The notes under the pieces: model-generated
Database searches by the model: none
The model's input: the letters and a program-made list of their open reading frames with translations, nothing else
Told to the model about the DNA's origin: nothing
Assembly (NCBI RefSeq): GCF_030812915.1
Contig: NZ_JAUSTQ010000010.1
Span: forward strand, 1 to 64,000
Reading direction: 5' to 3'
Length of the DNA: 64,000 bases
Source: Alkalibacillus salilacus
GTDB lineage: Bacteria; Bacillota; Bacilli; Bacillales; Alkalibacillaceae
Made by a program: the position numbers and the translations under genes
Part shown: one piece after another, positions 17,767-26,367 of the stretch
Position numbering within the stretch: the stretch's first letter is position 1
Layout: the number at the start of each line of letters is the position of its first letter

Positions 17767-17841
17767 GATTATTAACTAATTGGAAGAGTTTCTTCTAAAA
17801 CTCGTCATTTTATAAAATAACTGAGGTATTTATTAGTTAAA
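17767..17841. repeat. 21-bp periodic array, weaker (array 5)
   Basis: Four quasi-palindromic cores (ATTATTAACTAAT, GTTTCTTCTAAAAC, TTTTATAAAATAA, TTTATTAGTTAAA) centred near 17774, 17794, 17814 and 17835. Steps are about 20-21 bp. It lies between convergent genes, just past the stop of the holin-like gene. Confidence 0.5.
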
Positions 17842-17862
17842 TTCTAAGCTTAAGTTTGAATA

Positions 17863-18114
17863 TTAATCATCATTATTAAATTGTTTCCATAGTTGATGAC
17901 CGAAGACAGCGGCACCGGTTACAAGGATAGCTTGAATGAGTGTTTCAACAGAGAGTCCCATCATAACAGTAGTAAAAATCGTACTAATACCTAATAAAGT
18001 GATTGGGATAAACCTATTCGGCATTAATTGCATCTGTTTAATCATTTTACCTAAAATCCACAACACAGGAATCAACACAAACGCCTCGTCCATAACATAA
18101 TCAAGAATTTCCAT
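17863..18114 (-). CDS. Holin-like small membrane protein (Hol44 type)
   Basis: 83 residues from ATG 18114, which has AAAGGAGGAG upstream. Start pattern MEILDYVMDEAFVLIPVLWILGKMIKQ, then a second helix and LVTGAAVFGHQLWKQF. This matches the small phage-holin family found both in prophages and as lone chromosomal genes in bacilli. No endolysin or phage gene is nearby, so a prophage role is unlikely. Role unknown. Confidence 0.65.
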   Translation of the reverse strand: MEILDYVMDEAFVLIPVLWILGKMIKQMQLMPNRFIPITLLGISTIFTTVMMGLSVETLIQAILVTGAAVFGHQLWKQFNNDD

Positions 18115-18214
18115 GGTCTGCTCCTCCTTTCCATTCAACAGTTGTCCCATTATATGCCAGTGAAGGCTATACCATCACTCTATGAATCGTTTGTTGAATG
18201 GAAACGGTTAGCGT

Positions 18215-19345
18215 CTATTTAGATAAATTTTGATAGAAATGAACGATATTTGCTGTTTGTTGATAGAGTAAATCGGATGCGTTTTCCATACTTTTCTCTT
18301 CACTCATGGGTTTCTGAATTGTCGAAAAAACGCCAGAAAAAACATCTCGCAGTTTTCCTTCTGGGTCATCAATTGCACCAGAGATGAGTAAACAACCTAC
18401 TTGGTGATGTCGACTGAGTTGGGCAACATGGCTTGGTGCTTTTCCGAATAAAGTTTGTTCGTCACTCTTCCCCTCACCTGTTATAACTAGTTGACTGGTT
18501 GCAATGCCTTGTTCTAATCCTATCGCAGAAGCAATTAATAAAGCACCAGATTTTAATTCAGCCCCTATGGTCATTAGGGCAAAACCTAAACCTCCTGCAG
18601 CACCTACTCCTGGTCGAAATTGAAATGAACCTTTGATTTCATCTTCGACCAATGAACTGTATGACTTTATTGCTTCATCAAGCTTTTGGATCATTAATTT
18701 TGTAGCCCCTTTTTGTGGCCCAAACACATAAGTTGCACCATTAGTCCCCGTTAAAGGGTTATCCACATCTGAAGCAACTCTAATTTCACTTTTCTTTAAT
18801 CGTGGATCTAGGTTTGAAAAATCTACTTGATCAACCAAAAGAAGATCACGACCATAGCCTTCAAGTGTATATCCATCAGCATCATAAAAACGGGCTCCTA
18901 ATGCTGTTAACATTCCGATTCCACCGTCGTTTACAACACTTCCTCCTAAGCCAATGAGTAATTGATTATAGCCTTGATCTAAAGCATATTTCATCAATTC
19001 TCCGAGTCCATAAGATGTGGTGTTCATAGGGTTCAGGTCATCTTTTTCTATTTGATCCATCCCACATACACTCGCGACTTCAAGAATGGCCTCATTTGTA
19101 TAACCATTAATCCCCATTACTGTGTTAATTCGTTCACCAAGCGGGCCAGTTATTGATAAATCGATGCGATTACCATTCGTCGCATGAACTAATGCATCAA
19201 TCGTCCCCTCTCCTCCATCAGCCATCGGCAACTGAACACAATCCGCTTCAGGCATGATTGAATGAACTGCTTCCGAGATAACATCAGAAGCTTGTTGAGC
19301 CGATAAACTACCTTTAAACGAGTCTGGAGATATGGTGAATCTCAT
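18215..19345 (-). CDS. Glycerate kinase (GarK/GlxK family)
   Basis: 376 residues. It transfers phosphate from ATP to D-glycerate. Family marks: the N-terminal ISPDSFKGSLSA, MADGGEGTIDAL, GLGGSVVNDGGIGMLTALGARF, and ASDVDNPLTGTNGATYVFGPQKGA. Length is typical. It stands alone, with no glyoxylate or galactarate genes in the window. Whether 2- or 3-phosphoglycerate is made cannot be told. Confidence 0.93.
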   Translation of the reverse strand: MRFTISPDSFKGSLSAQQASDVISEAVHSIMPEADCVQLPMADGGEGTIDALVHATNGNRIDLSITGPLGERINTVMGINGYTNEAILEVASVCGMDQIEKDDLNPMNTTSYGLGELMKYALDQGYNQLLIGLGGSVVNDGGIGMLTALGARFYDADGYTLEGYGRDLLLVDQVDFSNLDPRLKKSEIRVASDVDNPLTGTNGATYVFGPQKGATKLMIQKLDEAIKSYSSLVEDEIKGSFQFRPGVGAAGGLGFALMTIGAELKSGALLIASAIGLEQGIATSQLVITGEGKSDEQTLFGKAPSHVAQLSRHHQVGCLLISGAIDDPEGKLRDVFSGVFSTIQKPMSEEKSMENASDLLYQQTANIVHFYQNLSK

Positions 19346-19397
19346 TCATGAGCCCTCCTACAGAACAATTTTAGCCTATTATAACACGCACGACCTA

Positions 19398-19515
19398 TTT
19401 ATTAGATTATCTTCTCTATTTATTAGATAATCTTATCTTGTTTTGTAATTACTTCCTCTAGTAATTAAATAACTTCTCCTATTTATTAAATAAATCCGTT
19501 AGTTTATCTAGTAAA
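19398..19515. repeat. 21-bp periodic array (array 6)
   Basis: Six cores begin at 19398, 19419, 19440, 19461, 19482 and 19503, all exactly 21 bp apart. The first, second and fifth are near identical (TTTATTAGATTAT, TTTATTAGATAAT, TTTATTAAATAAA). The 8-bp spacers differ. It lies just beyond the terminator of the oxidoreductase gene. Confidence 0.85.
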
Positions 19516-19532
19516 TTAACGGATTAGCCATT

Positions 19533-19561
19533 AAAAAACGTCCGAGTTAACTCGGACGTTT
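19533..19561 (-). terminator. Terminator of the zinc-ribbon/oxidoreductase operon
   Basis: An 11-bp perfect stem (19536-19546 with 19551-19561), a TTAA loop, and a T run on the minus strand. Confidence 0.9.
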
Positions 19562-19567
19562 CAGTTC

Positions 19568-20560
19568 TTATTCTATTCGAAAGCCAACTTTACCAAAGTT
19601 ATTTGAATCACGTAAATATTCAAACGCTTCAGCGTATTGATCTAAGGTAAACATCGTATCAATCTCTGGTTTGATTCCGTATTTGTCAACAAACGAAAGC
19701 ATTTCTCGCAGTTCTTCAACACTTCCCATCGTTGTGCCTAATAAATTATATTGACCATAGAAAAATTGGCGTAAATCGAACTCAACAGTATCTTCTGTCG
19801 TAGCACCAAACATCACGATTGTACCACCGCGCCTAACAGCTTCGATCGACTTCTGAAAGGTAGCTCGACCAACACTTTCGATCACAACATCAATCGTCTC
19901 ATCCGCTAGCTCAACTTGCCAATCACTAGTTGTTAACACACCTCGATCAGCCCCTAATGATTTAGCTGTCTCCAATTTAGCTTCTAAACGAGATGTCACA
20001 ATCACTCGAGCTCCAATCGCTTTTAAAAACTTTAAAGCATAAGTTAAAACACCACTGCCGATTCCAGGCAATAAGACTGTATCACCCGCCTGAATATTGC
20101 CACGTGTAAACACTGCTCGATAAGCTGTTAAGCCAGCTAAAGCGACCACTCCTGCTTCATCCCAATTTAATGACGTCGGTTTACGCTCAATATATTGTTC
20201 ATTCACCACATAATATTCAGCGAATGTTCCATCATCAGGTAAGCCTACGATTTGGAACCCTTTAGGTGGTGCGTCATCATTTTGTATCCACCCTATTCCA
20301 GGATTAATAATCACTTCGTCACCTGGTTTCCAATCACTCACTTCAGCACCTACCTCTTCAATAATCCCAGCGCCATCTGATCCGAGAACTAATGGATCGG
20401 CACCTTCTTGACGACGCCCTGTCACAGATATGTCACGGCGATTTAACCCAGCAGTCTTTAATTTTACCTTGACTTCATTGACACCAACACTAGGTTCTTG
20501 AATATCTTGAAACGCTAGGCCATCTAATCCCGGCATTTTCTCATGTACGATTGCTTTCAT
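19568..20560 (-). CDS. Zinc-independent quinone oxidoreductase-like dehydrogenase (MDR family)
   Basis: 330 residues: a GroES-like N-terminal domain, then a Rossmann domain with GIGSGVLTYALKFLKAIGARV. It resembles YogA-type NAD(P)H-dependent alcohol dehydrogenase/quinone reductases. I do not see the catalytic Cys and His zinc ligands of classical alcohol dehydrogenases, nor the structural zinc Cys cluster. GGAAAGGAG precedes the ATG, and the start overlaps the 3' end of the zinc-ribbon gene by about 20 bp, so it is last in that operon. Substrate unknown. Confidence 0.88.
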   Translation of the reverse strand: MKAIVHEKMPGLDGLAFQDIQEPSVGVNEVKVKLKTAGLNRRDISVTGRRQEGADPLVLGSDGAGIIEEVGAEVSDWKPGDEVIINPGIGWIQNDDAPPKGFQIVGLPDDGTFAEYYVVNEQYIERKPTSLNWDEAGVVALAGLTAYRAVFTRGNIQAGDTVLLPGIGSGVLTYALKFLKAIGARVIVTSRLEAKLETAKSLGADRGVLTTSDWQVELADETIDVVIESVGRATFQKSIEAVRRGGTIVMFGATTEDTVEFDLRQFFYGQYNLLGTTMGSVEELREMLSFVDKYGIKPEIDTMFTLDQYAEAFEYLRDSNNFGKVGFRIE

Positions 20561-22151
20561 TAGTATTCGCTCCTTTCCAAAGATATCTCAACCCTATACC
20601 ACCTATAACAAATACCATGACAAACCCAAATGTAACGAACATGGTCATGAGTAAGTCATAGCTAGCAAGATTAATCCGTCCTTGGCCATCAAATACTTGT
20701 ACCATTCGTTGCGACATAATTATAACAAGAAAACTGTTTATAATGCTAAACACAAGTGAGATGCCAACTGCAAGTTTAAATTTAGTAATCAATGAGTCTG
20801 ATTTTATATAAGCGCCCATTAATAAACAAGCGAGCATAAGGATCACGAAACTAAACCAAAACCATGGGCTTAACTGGCTAAGTGGAGAAGTATATTGATC
20901 GAAGCTTTCCATGAAACTATCATTTCTCATCTTTTCATCTGGTGCCGACACCGATTGATTAAATAGATGAAAGGCTAATTCTGATTCTTCATGCATAGCA
21001 GTCTTTAAGTTAAGCGTATTTAAAAAGCCAGTATTGATAAGTAATATTGTTAAGAAACCTGATACTAAACCAGCGTTCACGAACAGGTTTTCACGCATTA
21101 AAACATTTATATAATGGCCATCAGATGCTGATAATGAAACGACGATTAAACTTCCCACGTAAAAAAGCAAAAAGATTAATACGAGCCAATAGCTCCCTCG
21201 TTTTGCCCCTTCCAGTACATACGGAAGTGAACGTTTTTCTCGCCATAGTTGAGCAACAAAAAAGACAGCGATCAATAAAAATCCCCATACCATAAAAGTT
21301 CCGTCCAAAACGAATTGAAAGCTTATTTCCCTATTACGATCGCTATTTAACTCACGACTTAACGAATCAGACACGATTAGACTTAAAACAGCAACTGGTA
21401 ACAAGTACCATATAGCAAAGCTTACTGCACTAATAGCCATCGAGAATAAACTAATTCGTGGGCGAAATCGACGATAAATTAGAGCACTTATACCCGTAAG
21501 CAATACAATTAGAAACACGTATTGAGGCTTACTATTTTGGACTTCTATGTCCATCGTATATGATTCATTCCCATTATTAAGTTCACTTACATCTTCTTTT
21601 TCCTTCTGTTCAAAAGTAATACCATGACTTAATAACAAGTTTTCTTGCCAAGTCAAATATGTCTGATCTGCATTTAAGGCTCCCTCTTCATTAGCTTGTC
21701 GAATACGGCTGATACTATGTTCAAAATAGTTATTATAACTTAATAATTCTGCAGTCACATCAGAGGAACCAACGTTAACTCGACTCACACTTTGTTCATC
21801 CACATCATTAAGAGATAGAGTCATCACGACAATCATAACAATCATGGAAACAAGCGCTAACGGAACAGTCCATAAAATAGATTTCAGCACCTCAGTTTTA
21901 CCTTCACGTTTAAACGTTAATACATCACGTTTGAGCGTGAAGGTTTGCATCTGGAGTTGCCCAAAAGCTTCACCACATATATGGCAATACGAAGCATGTT
22001 CATGTCGCCAAGCACCACACTGTGTGCAAGATTCTCGGGATTTTGATGACATGTGAGGTGGGTATGCATGATGTTCAAGAGGATAACCATCATTATAGCA
22101 ATAGTTAGCGTCTGAAGGATTAGCGACCCCACACTGTCGACAATAGATCAT
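20541..22151 (-). CDS. Zinc-ribbon polytopic membrane protein
   Basis: 536 residues. Two N-terminal zinc ribbons (CRQCGVANPSDANYC at 4-18 and CTQCGAWRHEHASYCHICG at about 41-59) precede about nine membrane helices. An extracytoplasmic loop lies between the first two (about 112-205). No enzymatic motif. Similar zinc-ribbon plus membrane proteins in bacilli have no settled function; a sensor or scaffold role is only a guess. The ATGA overlap with the upstream small zinc-ribbon gene implies coupled translation. Confidence 0.75.
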   Translation of the reverse strand: MIYCRQCGVANPSDANYCYNDGYPLEHHAYPPHMSSKSRESCTQCGAWRHEHASYCHICGEAFGQLQMQTFTLKRDVLTFKREGKTEVLKSILWTVPLALVSMIVMIVVMTLSLNDVDEQSVSRVNVGSSDVTAELLSYNNYFEHSISRIRQANEEGALNADQTYLTWQENLLLSHGITFEQKEKEDVSELNNGNESYTMDIEVQNSKPQYVFLIVLLTGISALIYRRFRPRISLFSMAISAVSFAIWYLLPVAVLSLIVSDSLSRELNSDRNREISFQFVLDGTFMVWGFLLIAVFFVAQLWREKRSLPYVLEGAKRGSYWLVLIFLLFYVGSLIVVSLSASDGHYINVLMRENLFVNAGLVSGFLTILLINTGFLNTLNLKTAMHEESELAFHLFNQSVSAPDEKMRNDSFMESFDQYTSPLSQLSPWFWFSFVILMLACLLMGAYIKSDSLITKFKLAVGISLVFSIINSFLVIIMSQRMVQVFDGQGRINLASYDLLMTMFVTFGFVMVFVIGGIGLRYLWKGANTNESNRT

Positions 22152-22525
22152 GTCGCTTCCTCCCTATTCCGCGTCCCACATACATGGCAAAACGTTGCAT
22201 CTTGAAGTAAGGCTGTGTCGCACTGTTTACACGACTGATCCTGTCTATTAAGTTGTAAAAAAGTCAGTGCTTGCCCACAAGATGGACAATAGACATCTGC
22301 TTCACTAACCGTTGTACCACAAGTACATGTTGTCGTTGAATTGAAAGGTTCGTTTAATTTATGTAAGACTGTATCAAGCTTTTGTAAACGAGTCGCATAT
22401 CCTTTCAACTCATCACTATATAATTGACCAATGCGATATTGGTGATAAATTGAAGCTCCTAATTGAGCAAGTAATGTTGATTTTTCAGCTAATACCCTCG
22501 CCTTTTCTGTCTCTTCCTTAGACAT
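22148..22525 (-). CDS. Soluble zinc-ribbon protein
   Basis: 125 residues from ATG 22525, after a G-rich ribosome binding site. The N-terminal half is a helical, coiled-coil-like segment (EETEKARVLAEKSTLLAQLGASIYHQYR). The C-terminal half has two zinc ribbons: CTCGTTVSEADVYCPSCG and CKQCDTALLQDATFCHVCG. It is first in the operon with the zinc-ribbon membrane protein, so the two may act together. Function unknown. Confidence 0.72.
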   Translation of the reverse strand: MSKEETEKARVLAEKSTLLAQLGASIYHQYRIGQLYSDELKGYATRLQKLDTVLHKLNEPFNSTTTCTCGTTVSEADVYCPSCGQALTFLQLNRQDQSCKQCDTALLQDATFCHVCGTRNREEAT

Positions 22526-22717
22526 AGACCTCCCCCCATTTTCTAATCCTATTGTATCATAATTGTTAGACAAAACAGAAATTTTCTATCTATAGATGAA
22601 TTTCCCTATTTCATAATCGAAATCTCCACCACATATCACCAATTCATACCTTTGATCCTGGCGCTATTACCAGAACTTCTAATAGAAAACAATTGAATTC
22701 ACACTCACTAATCCCAT

Positions 22718-22748
22718 TAGAAAAGGCCGACAAAACGCCGGCCTTTTC
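22718..22748 (-). terminator. Terminator of the acyl-CoA ligase gene
   Basis: A stem of about 9-10 bp (aaaaggccg with cggcctttt) with a T run on the minus strand at the 3' end of the gene. Confidence 0.8.
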
Positions 22749-24356
22749 TTAAGATTCATTTGCAACTGATTCGTATTGATCACGTAAAGATCGTTTTAAC
22801 ACCTTACCACTTGGGTTTTTAGGTAATTGATCAGTTATTTGAACGTATTTCGGTACTTTAAATTTAGTTAATTTAGATGAACAGAATTGAACAACATCCT
22901 CATTCGTTAATTCATAACCTTCTTTCGGTACTACAATCGCGGTAACCGCTTCAATCCAATAAGCATCTGGTAACCCAATCACCGCAACTTCTGAAACACC
23001 GTCAAGCTCATAAATCGCTTCTTCAACTTCACGACTTGAGACGTTGACTCCGCCTGTATTAATCATGTCCTTCTTACGATCAACTATCGTAACATAACCT
23101 TCTTCATCCATCACACCTAAATCACCACTATGAAACCAGCCATTTTGGAATACTTCGGCAGTCTTTTCTGGATCATTCAAATATCCTTTCATCGCGTGTG
23201 GCGTTCGATGGACAATTTCACCAACTTCCCCGCGTAGTACTTCTTCACCTTGATCATCAACAAGTTTCGTTTGCACATTTAATGTTGGCTTACCAGCGGA
23301 ACCAAGTTTACGCAATTGATCTTCTGGTTGCAGAGCGGTTGCTAATGGGGCCACTTCCGTTTGTCCATAAAAGTTCCAAAACTCCGCATTAGGCAGACGT
23401 TCAGATAGCTCTTTTAATATTTCCCGGGGCATAATCGCTGCACCGTAATAACATTTCTCAAGTGTTGATAAGTCACGCTTTTCAAAATCTGGGTGACGTA
23501 ATAGAGCAATCCACACAGTTGGTGGTGCGAATAATTGTGTCGCACCATATGTCTCAATCGTTTCTAAAATCCCTTCAGGCGTTGCATTAGATAAAATAAT
23601 TCCACTCGCACCTAAATAAATACTTGGCCCTAAAAAAACATGTAATTGAGCACTATGATACATTGGCAAAGCATGAACGAGCACGTCACGACTTTCCATT
23701 TTCCCGTCTACTACGCAACTGACATATTCACTTACTAAACTCTTATGAGATAACATCACACCTTTAGGCCGAGACTCAGTTCCACTCGTATACAATACAT
23801 GAGCTAAATCATCATCGGATAAATCTTCATCAACGAATTCATTTGACTCATTCGAACGGATGTCTTCAAGAGACTGCCATTCGATTAATTCTTCAGCCAC
23901 ACTTTCTCCTGTTTCTAAATCCATCAGAAACTTAAACCGAATCATTTCTGGATTCGCCGCTTCTTCTAAGACAGGTGCGAAATCTTGTGACGCTATAATA
24001 CCATTGGCTTGTGAATGTTCTAAAATATAAGCGACATCTTCATGTGACAACATATAATTAATCGGGATCATAACCGCACCAAGACGAGCTAATGCGAATT
24101 TTAGCACCACAAAATCCAAGCTGTTTTTAGACATCACCGTAATCATGTCACCTTTAGCCATACCTTGTTTTCGAAACGCATTAGCCGTTTGATTAACGAG
24201 CTCATCAAGCTCAGCATATGTCACTCGTTTTCCCTCGTAATCCAATGCGAATTTGTCCGGCATACGCTCACGCGTCCGTAACAATAAGTCACCTAATGTG
24301 TTTCTTCTTGCTCGTTCCAATACTTTCTCAAAATCATTTGAAACATTCGTTTCCAC
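22749..24356 (-). CDS. Long-chain acyl-CoA synthetase / AMP-dependent ligase
   Basis: 535 residues. It activates a carboxylic acid to acyl-AMP and then to the CoA thioester. Motifs: YTSGTESRPKGVMLSH (P-loop A3), FYGQTEVAP (A5), GWFHSGDLGVMDEEGYVTIVDRKKDMI (A7-A8), and NPSGKVLKRSLRDQ with the catalytic Lys (A10). A divergent threonine/glutamate replaces the usual T-G in A3 ('TSGTES'). GTG 24356 is chosen for its ribosome binding site; ATG 24374 has none. It stands alone. Chain length is not assignable. Confidence 0.88.
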   Translation of the reverse strand: METNVSNDFEKVLERARRNTLGDLLLRTRERMPDKFALDYEGKRVTYAELDELVNQTANAFRKQGMAKGDMITVMSKNSLDFVVLKFALARLGAVMIPINYMLSHEDVAYILEHSQANGIIASQDFAPVLEEAANPEMIRFKFLMDLETGESVAEELIEWQSLEDIRSNESNEFVDEDLSDDDLAHVLYTSGTESRPKGVMLSHKSLVSEYVSCVVDGKMESRDVLVHALPMYHSAQLHVFLGPSIYLGASGIILSNATPEGILETIETYGATQLFAPPTVWIALLRHPDFEKRDLSTLEKCYYGAAIMPREILKELSERLPNAEFWNFYGQTEVAPLATALQPEDQLRKLGSAGKPTLNVQTKLVDDQGEEVLRGEVGEIVHRTPHAMKGYLNDPEKTAEVFQNGWFHSGDLGVMDEEGYVTIVDRKKDMINTGGVNVSSREVEEAIYELDGVSEVAVIGLPDAYWIEAVTAIVVPKEGYELTNEDVVQFCSSKLTKFKVPKYVQITDQLPKNPSGKVLKRSLRDQYESVANES

Positions 24357-24530
24357 CGAAACACTCCCCCTCATATTATTTGATGACTTATTAATCAGAA
24401 AATTCTAATTATTATTATAGAATAATTAACCTTTTAATTCAAGCGCTTTATGATTTGGTATAAATTTAGTTAATAGACTTTTAAATTAAACCCACTTAAG
24501 CAATAACGGCCTTTGTAATATTTAAAATAA
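24357..24530. other. Intergenic stretch before the MITE-like element
   Basis: It must carry the acyl-CoA ligase promoter. No further structure recognised. Confidence 0.3.
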
Positions 24531-24738
24531 GGCTCTGCCAAAGTTTAGTGTCGATTTTTAAATGACAAAGCACTGAGTTGTTGAATTGTGAGGAGCGAAG
24601 GTGGCGACTCCTGCGGAAATAGCACGCGTCTCGAGACCCCGCAGGAAGCGCTTTTCTTCCGAGGAGGCTCGAGCCGTGCCCGCGGAAAGCGTCCACCGAT
24701 AGCGGATCACAATATCAACAACGGACTTTAACAGAGCC
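24531..24738. mobile_element. MITE-like repeat (Bacillaceae dispersed element, ISL3-type ends)
   Basis: About 208 bp with terminal inverted repeats (GGCTCTGCCAAAG at the left; the right end reads GGCTCTGTTAAAG on the minus strand). It is flanked by TAAAATAA and AAAAATAA, an 8-bp target duplication with one mismatch. The interior is G+C-rich (gactcctgcgg..., gaggaggctcgag..., cgcggaaagcg...), unlike the surroundings, and matches a dispersed element I remember from many Bacillaceae genomes. It encodes no transposase; the short open frames in it are not genes. Confidence 0.75.
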
Positions 24739-24874
24739 AAAAATAAAAACCTACCTCTCTACACTCACCGTAATAAATTGAAAACACTCTCAACTAAAAC
24801 AGCACCCTAACAGTTGCAATTGTTACAAAATTGTGGCACAATTTAGTCGGAATAAAAACGTATAGACATAAGTT

Positions 24875-24962
24875 GTAGGGGGACCAGTGTTGCTGGTTGA
24901 GATTGTATCCGTAAGATACTGACTCTTAGAACCTGAACTGGCTAAGACCAGCGTAGGGAACA
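24875..24962 (+). promoter_or_regulatory. TPP riboswitch (THI element) of the thiXYZ operon
   Basis: Conserved parts in order: an AGGGGGACC-type start of helix P1/P2, a CTGGTTGAGA-like segment (24893-24902), ACCTGAACTGG (24931-24941) and GACCAGCGTAGGGAA (24946-24960). It is followed at once by a terminator hairpin, so control is by transcription attenuation. Confidence 0.92.
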
Positions 24963-24994
24963 CAATAATGCTTCATTTCAATTAAACTTTGTGT

Positions 24995-25025
24995 GCCCTA
25001 GGAGAACTGTACCTAGGGCTTTTTT
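24995..25025 (+). terminator. Riboswitch expression-platform terminator
   Basis: The stem gccctagg/cctagggc (24995-25002 with 25012-25019) followed by six T, just after the TPP aptamer. Confidence 0.85.
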
Positions 25026-25066
25026 AGTACCTCCAACTTATGGCTATCAATTATTGGGAGGTTTAT

Positions 25067-26065
25067 ATGAAAAAATTATTTCTACTAATCTTGTTATTAG
25101 GATTATTAACCGCTTGTAGTGACAACGAGAACAATGAATCTCAGGAGAATCAAGATGAGTTAACAAGTGTAGATGTCGTGCTCGATTGGACACCAAACAC
25201 AAATCACACCGGGCTTTATGTTGCCCAAGCTGAAGGTTATTTTGAAGAGCAAGGCTTAGATGTTAATATCATTTTACCCGGGGAGGCTTCACCTGAACAA
25301 ATGATTGCCTCAGGAGAAGTAGACTTCGGGATTAGTTTCCAAGAGAATATAACAGAAGCGCGCGTACAAGATGTTCCAGTCGTCTCAATTGCTGCTGTCA
25401 TTCAACATAACACGTCTGGTTTTGCAGCACTTGAAGGATCTGGAATCACTTCACCTGCCGATTTCGAAGGCAAAATATACGGTGGCTGGGGCGCCCCACT
25501 TGAAGAAGTTGTTATTTCATCGTTAATGCAACAAGAAGGTGCTGATGTTGACGAAGTCGAAACAGTCAATATTGGGGATTCTGACTTTTTCACAGCTGTT
25601 GAGCGTCAAGATATCGACTTTGGCTGGATTTATTACGGCTGGGATGGAATTGAAGCTGAACTACGTGGGACAGATTTGAACATGATTTATTTAACGGATT
25701 ATAGTGAAAAACTTGATTACTATACACCTGTATTGGCAACGAGTGAATCAATCGTGAATGATCAGCCAGATCTAGCGAAAAGTTTTATTCATGCTGCCTC
25801 AGAAGGTTATCAGTTTGCAATTGAAAATCCTGAGGAAGCAGCGAACATCTTAATCGAAGCTGAACCCGATTTAGATAAAGAACTCGTAAAGGCCAGTCAG
25901 GAATGGCTTTCCCCACGTTACCAAGACGATGCTTCCAGATGGGGACAACAAGAACTTGATACATGGGAAAATTATGCTGAATGGATGCAAGATCATGATT
26001 TATTAGACGGTGAATTCACTGCTGAAGATGCTTTCACCAATGAATTTTTACCTGAGGAGGATTAA
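25067..26065 (+). CDS. thiY: Thiamine-precursor ABC transporter substrate-binding lipoprotein
   Basis: 332 residues, NMT1/THI5-like family. The signal peptide ends in lipobox LTAC. The mature protein starts with VDVVLDWTPNTNHTGLYVAQAEGYF, the family signature for binding aminopyrimidines. In Bacillus halodurans the ThiXYZ system carries formyl-aminopyrimidine, later converted by TenA. ATG 25067 follows GGGAGG; an earlier in-frame start at 25040 adds nine residues before the signal peptide. It is the first gene after the TPP riboswitch. Confidence 0.9.
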   Translation: MKKLFLLILLLGLLTACSDNENNESQENQDELTSVDVVLDWTPNTNHTGLYVAQAEGYFEEQGLDVNIILPGEASPEQMIASGEVDFGISFQENITEARVQDVPVVSIAAVIQHNTSGFAALEGSGITSPADFEGKIYGGWGAPLEEVVISSLMQQEGADVDEVETVNIGDSDFFTAVERQDIDFGWIYYGWDGIEAELRGTDLNMIYLTDYSEKLDYYTPVLATSESIVNDQPDLAKSFIHAASEGYQFAIENPEEAANILIEAEPDLDKELVKASQEWLSPRYQDDASRWGQQELDTWENYAEWMQDHDLLDGEFTAEDAFTNEFLPEED

Positions 26066-26067
26066 AG

Positions 26068-26367
26068 ATGGCCAACACATTATTAAGTGTTCAAGTAATC
26101 CCGAAAACACCTGGACCGAACGATGATGTCATCCCTTATGTTGATGAGGCGATTAAGGTAATTGATGAATCAGGTGTGAAATACGAAGTGGGGCCACTTG
26201 AAACAACAATGGAAGGCGAATTAAATAAGTTATTAGCAATCGTCGAAGATATTAACCGTAAAATGATTGAGATTGGTTGTCCTAATGTCATATCTCAAGT
26301 TAAAATCGCTCATTACCCTGATGGGGCTTCAATGGACGCATTAACGGAGAAACACCGTCATGCTTAA
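26068..26367 (+). CDS. MTH1187-family thiamine-binding protein
   Basis: 99 residues beginning LLSVQVIPKTPG, with YVDEAIKVIDESGVKYEVGPLETTMEGE in the centre: the ferredoxin-like MTH1187/YkoF domain that binds thiamine or its precursors. GAGGAG precedes the ATG, which begins two bases after the thiY stop. It overlaps thiX by 8 bp, so it belongs to the transporter operon. A cytoplasmic binding or hand-over role for the imported pyrimidine is inferred. Confidence 0.88.
   Translation: MANTLLSVQVIPKTPGPNDDVIPYVDEAIKVIDESGVKYEVGPLETTMEGELNKLLAIVEDINRKMIEIGCPNVISQVKIAHYPDGASMDALTEKHRHA

Noticed and set aside
17863-18114. Prophage, suggested by the holin-like gene
   Set aside because: No endolysin, capsid, integrase or attachment site nearby; lone holin-like genes are common in bacilli.
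24496-24740. Short open frames within the MITE-like element as genes
   Set aside because: No ribosome binding site and the sequence is a structured repeat.
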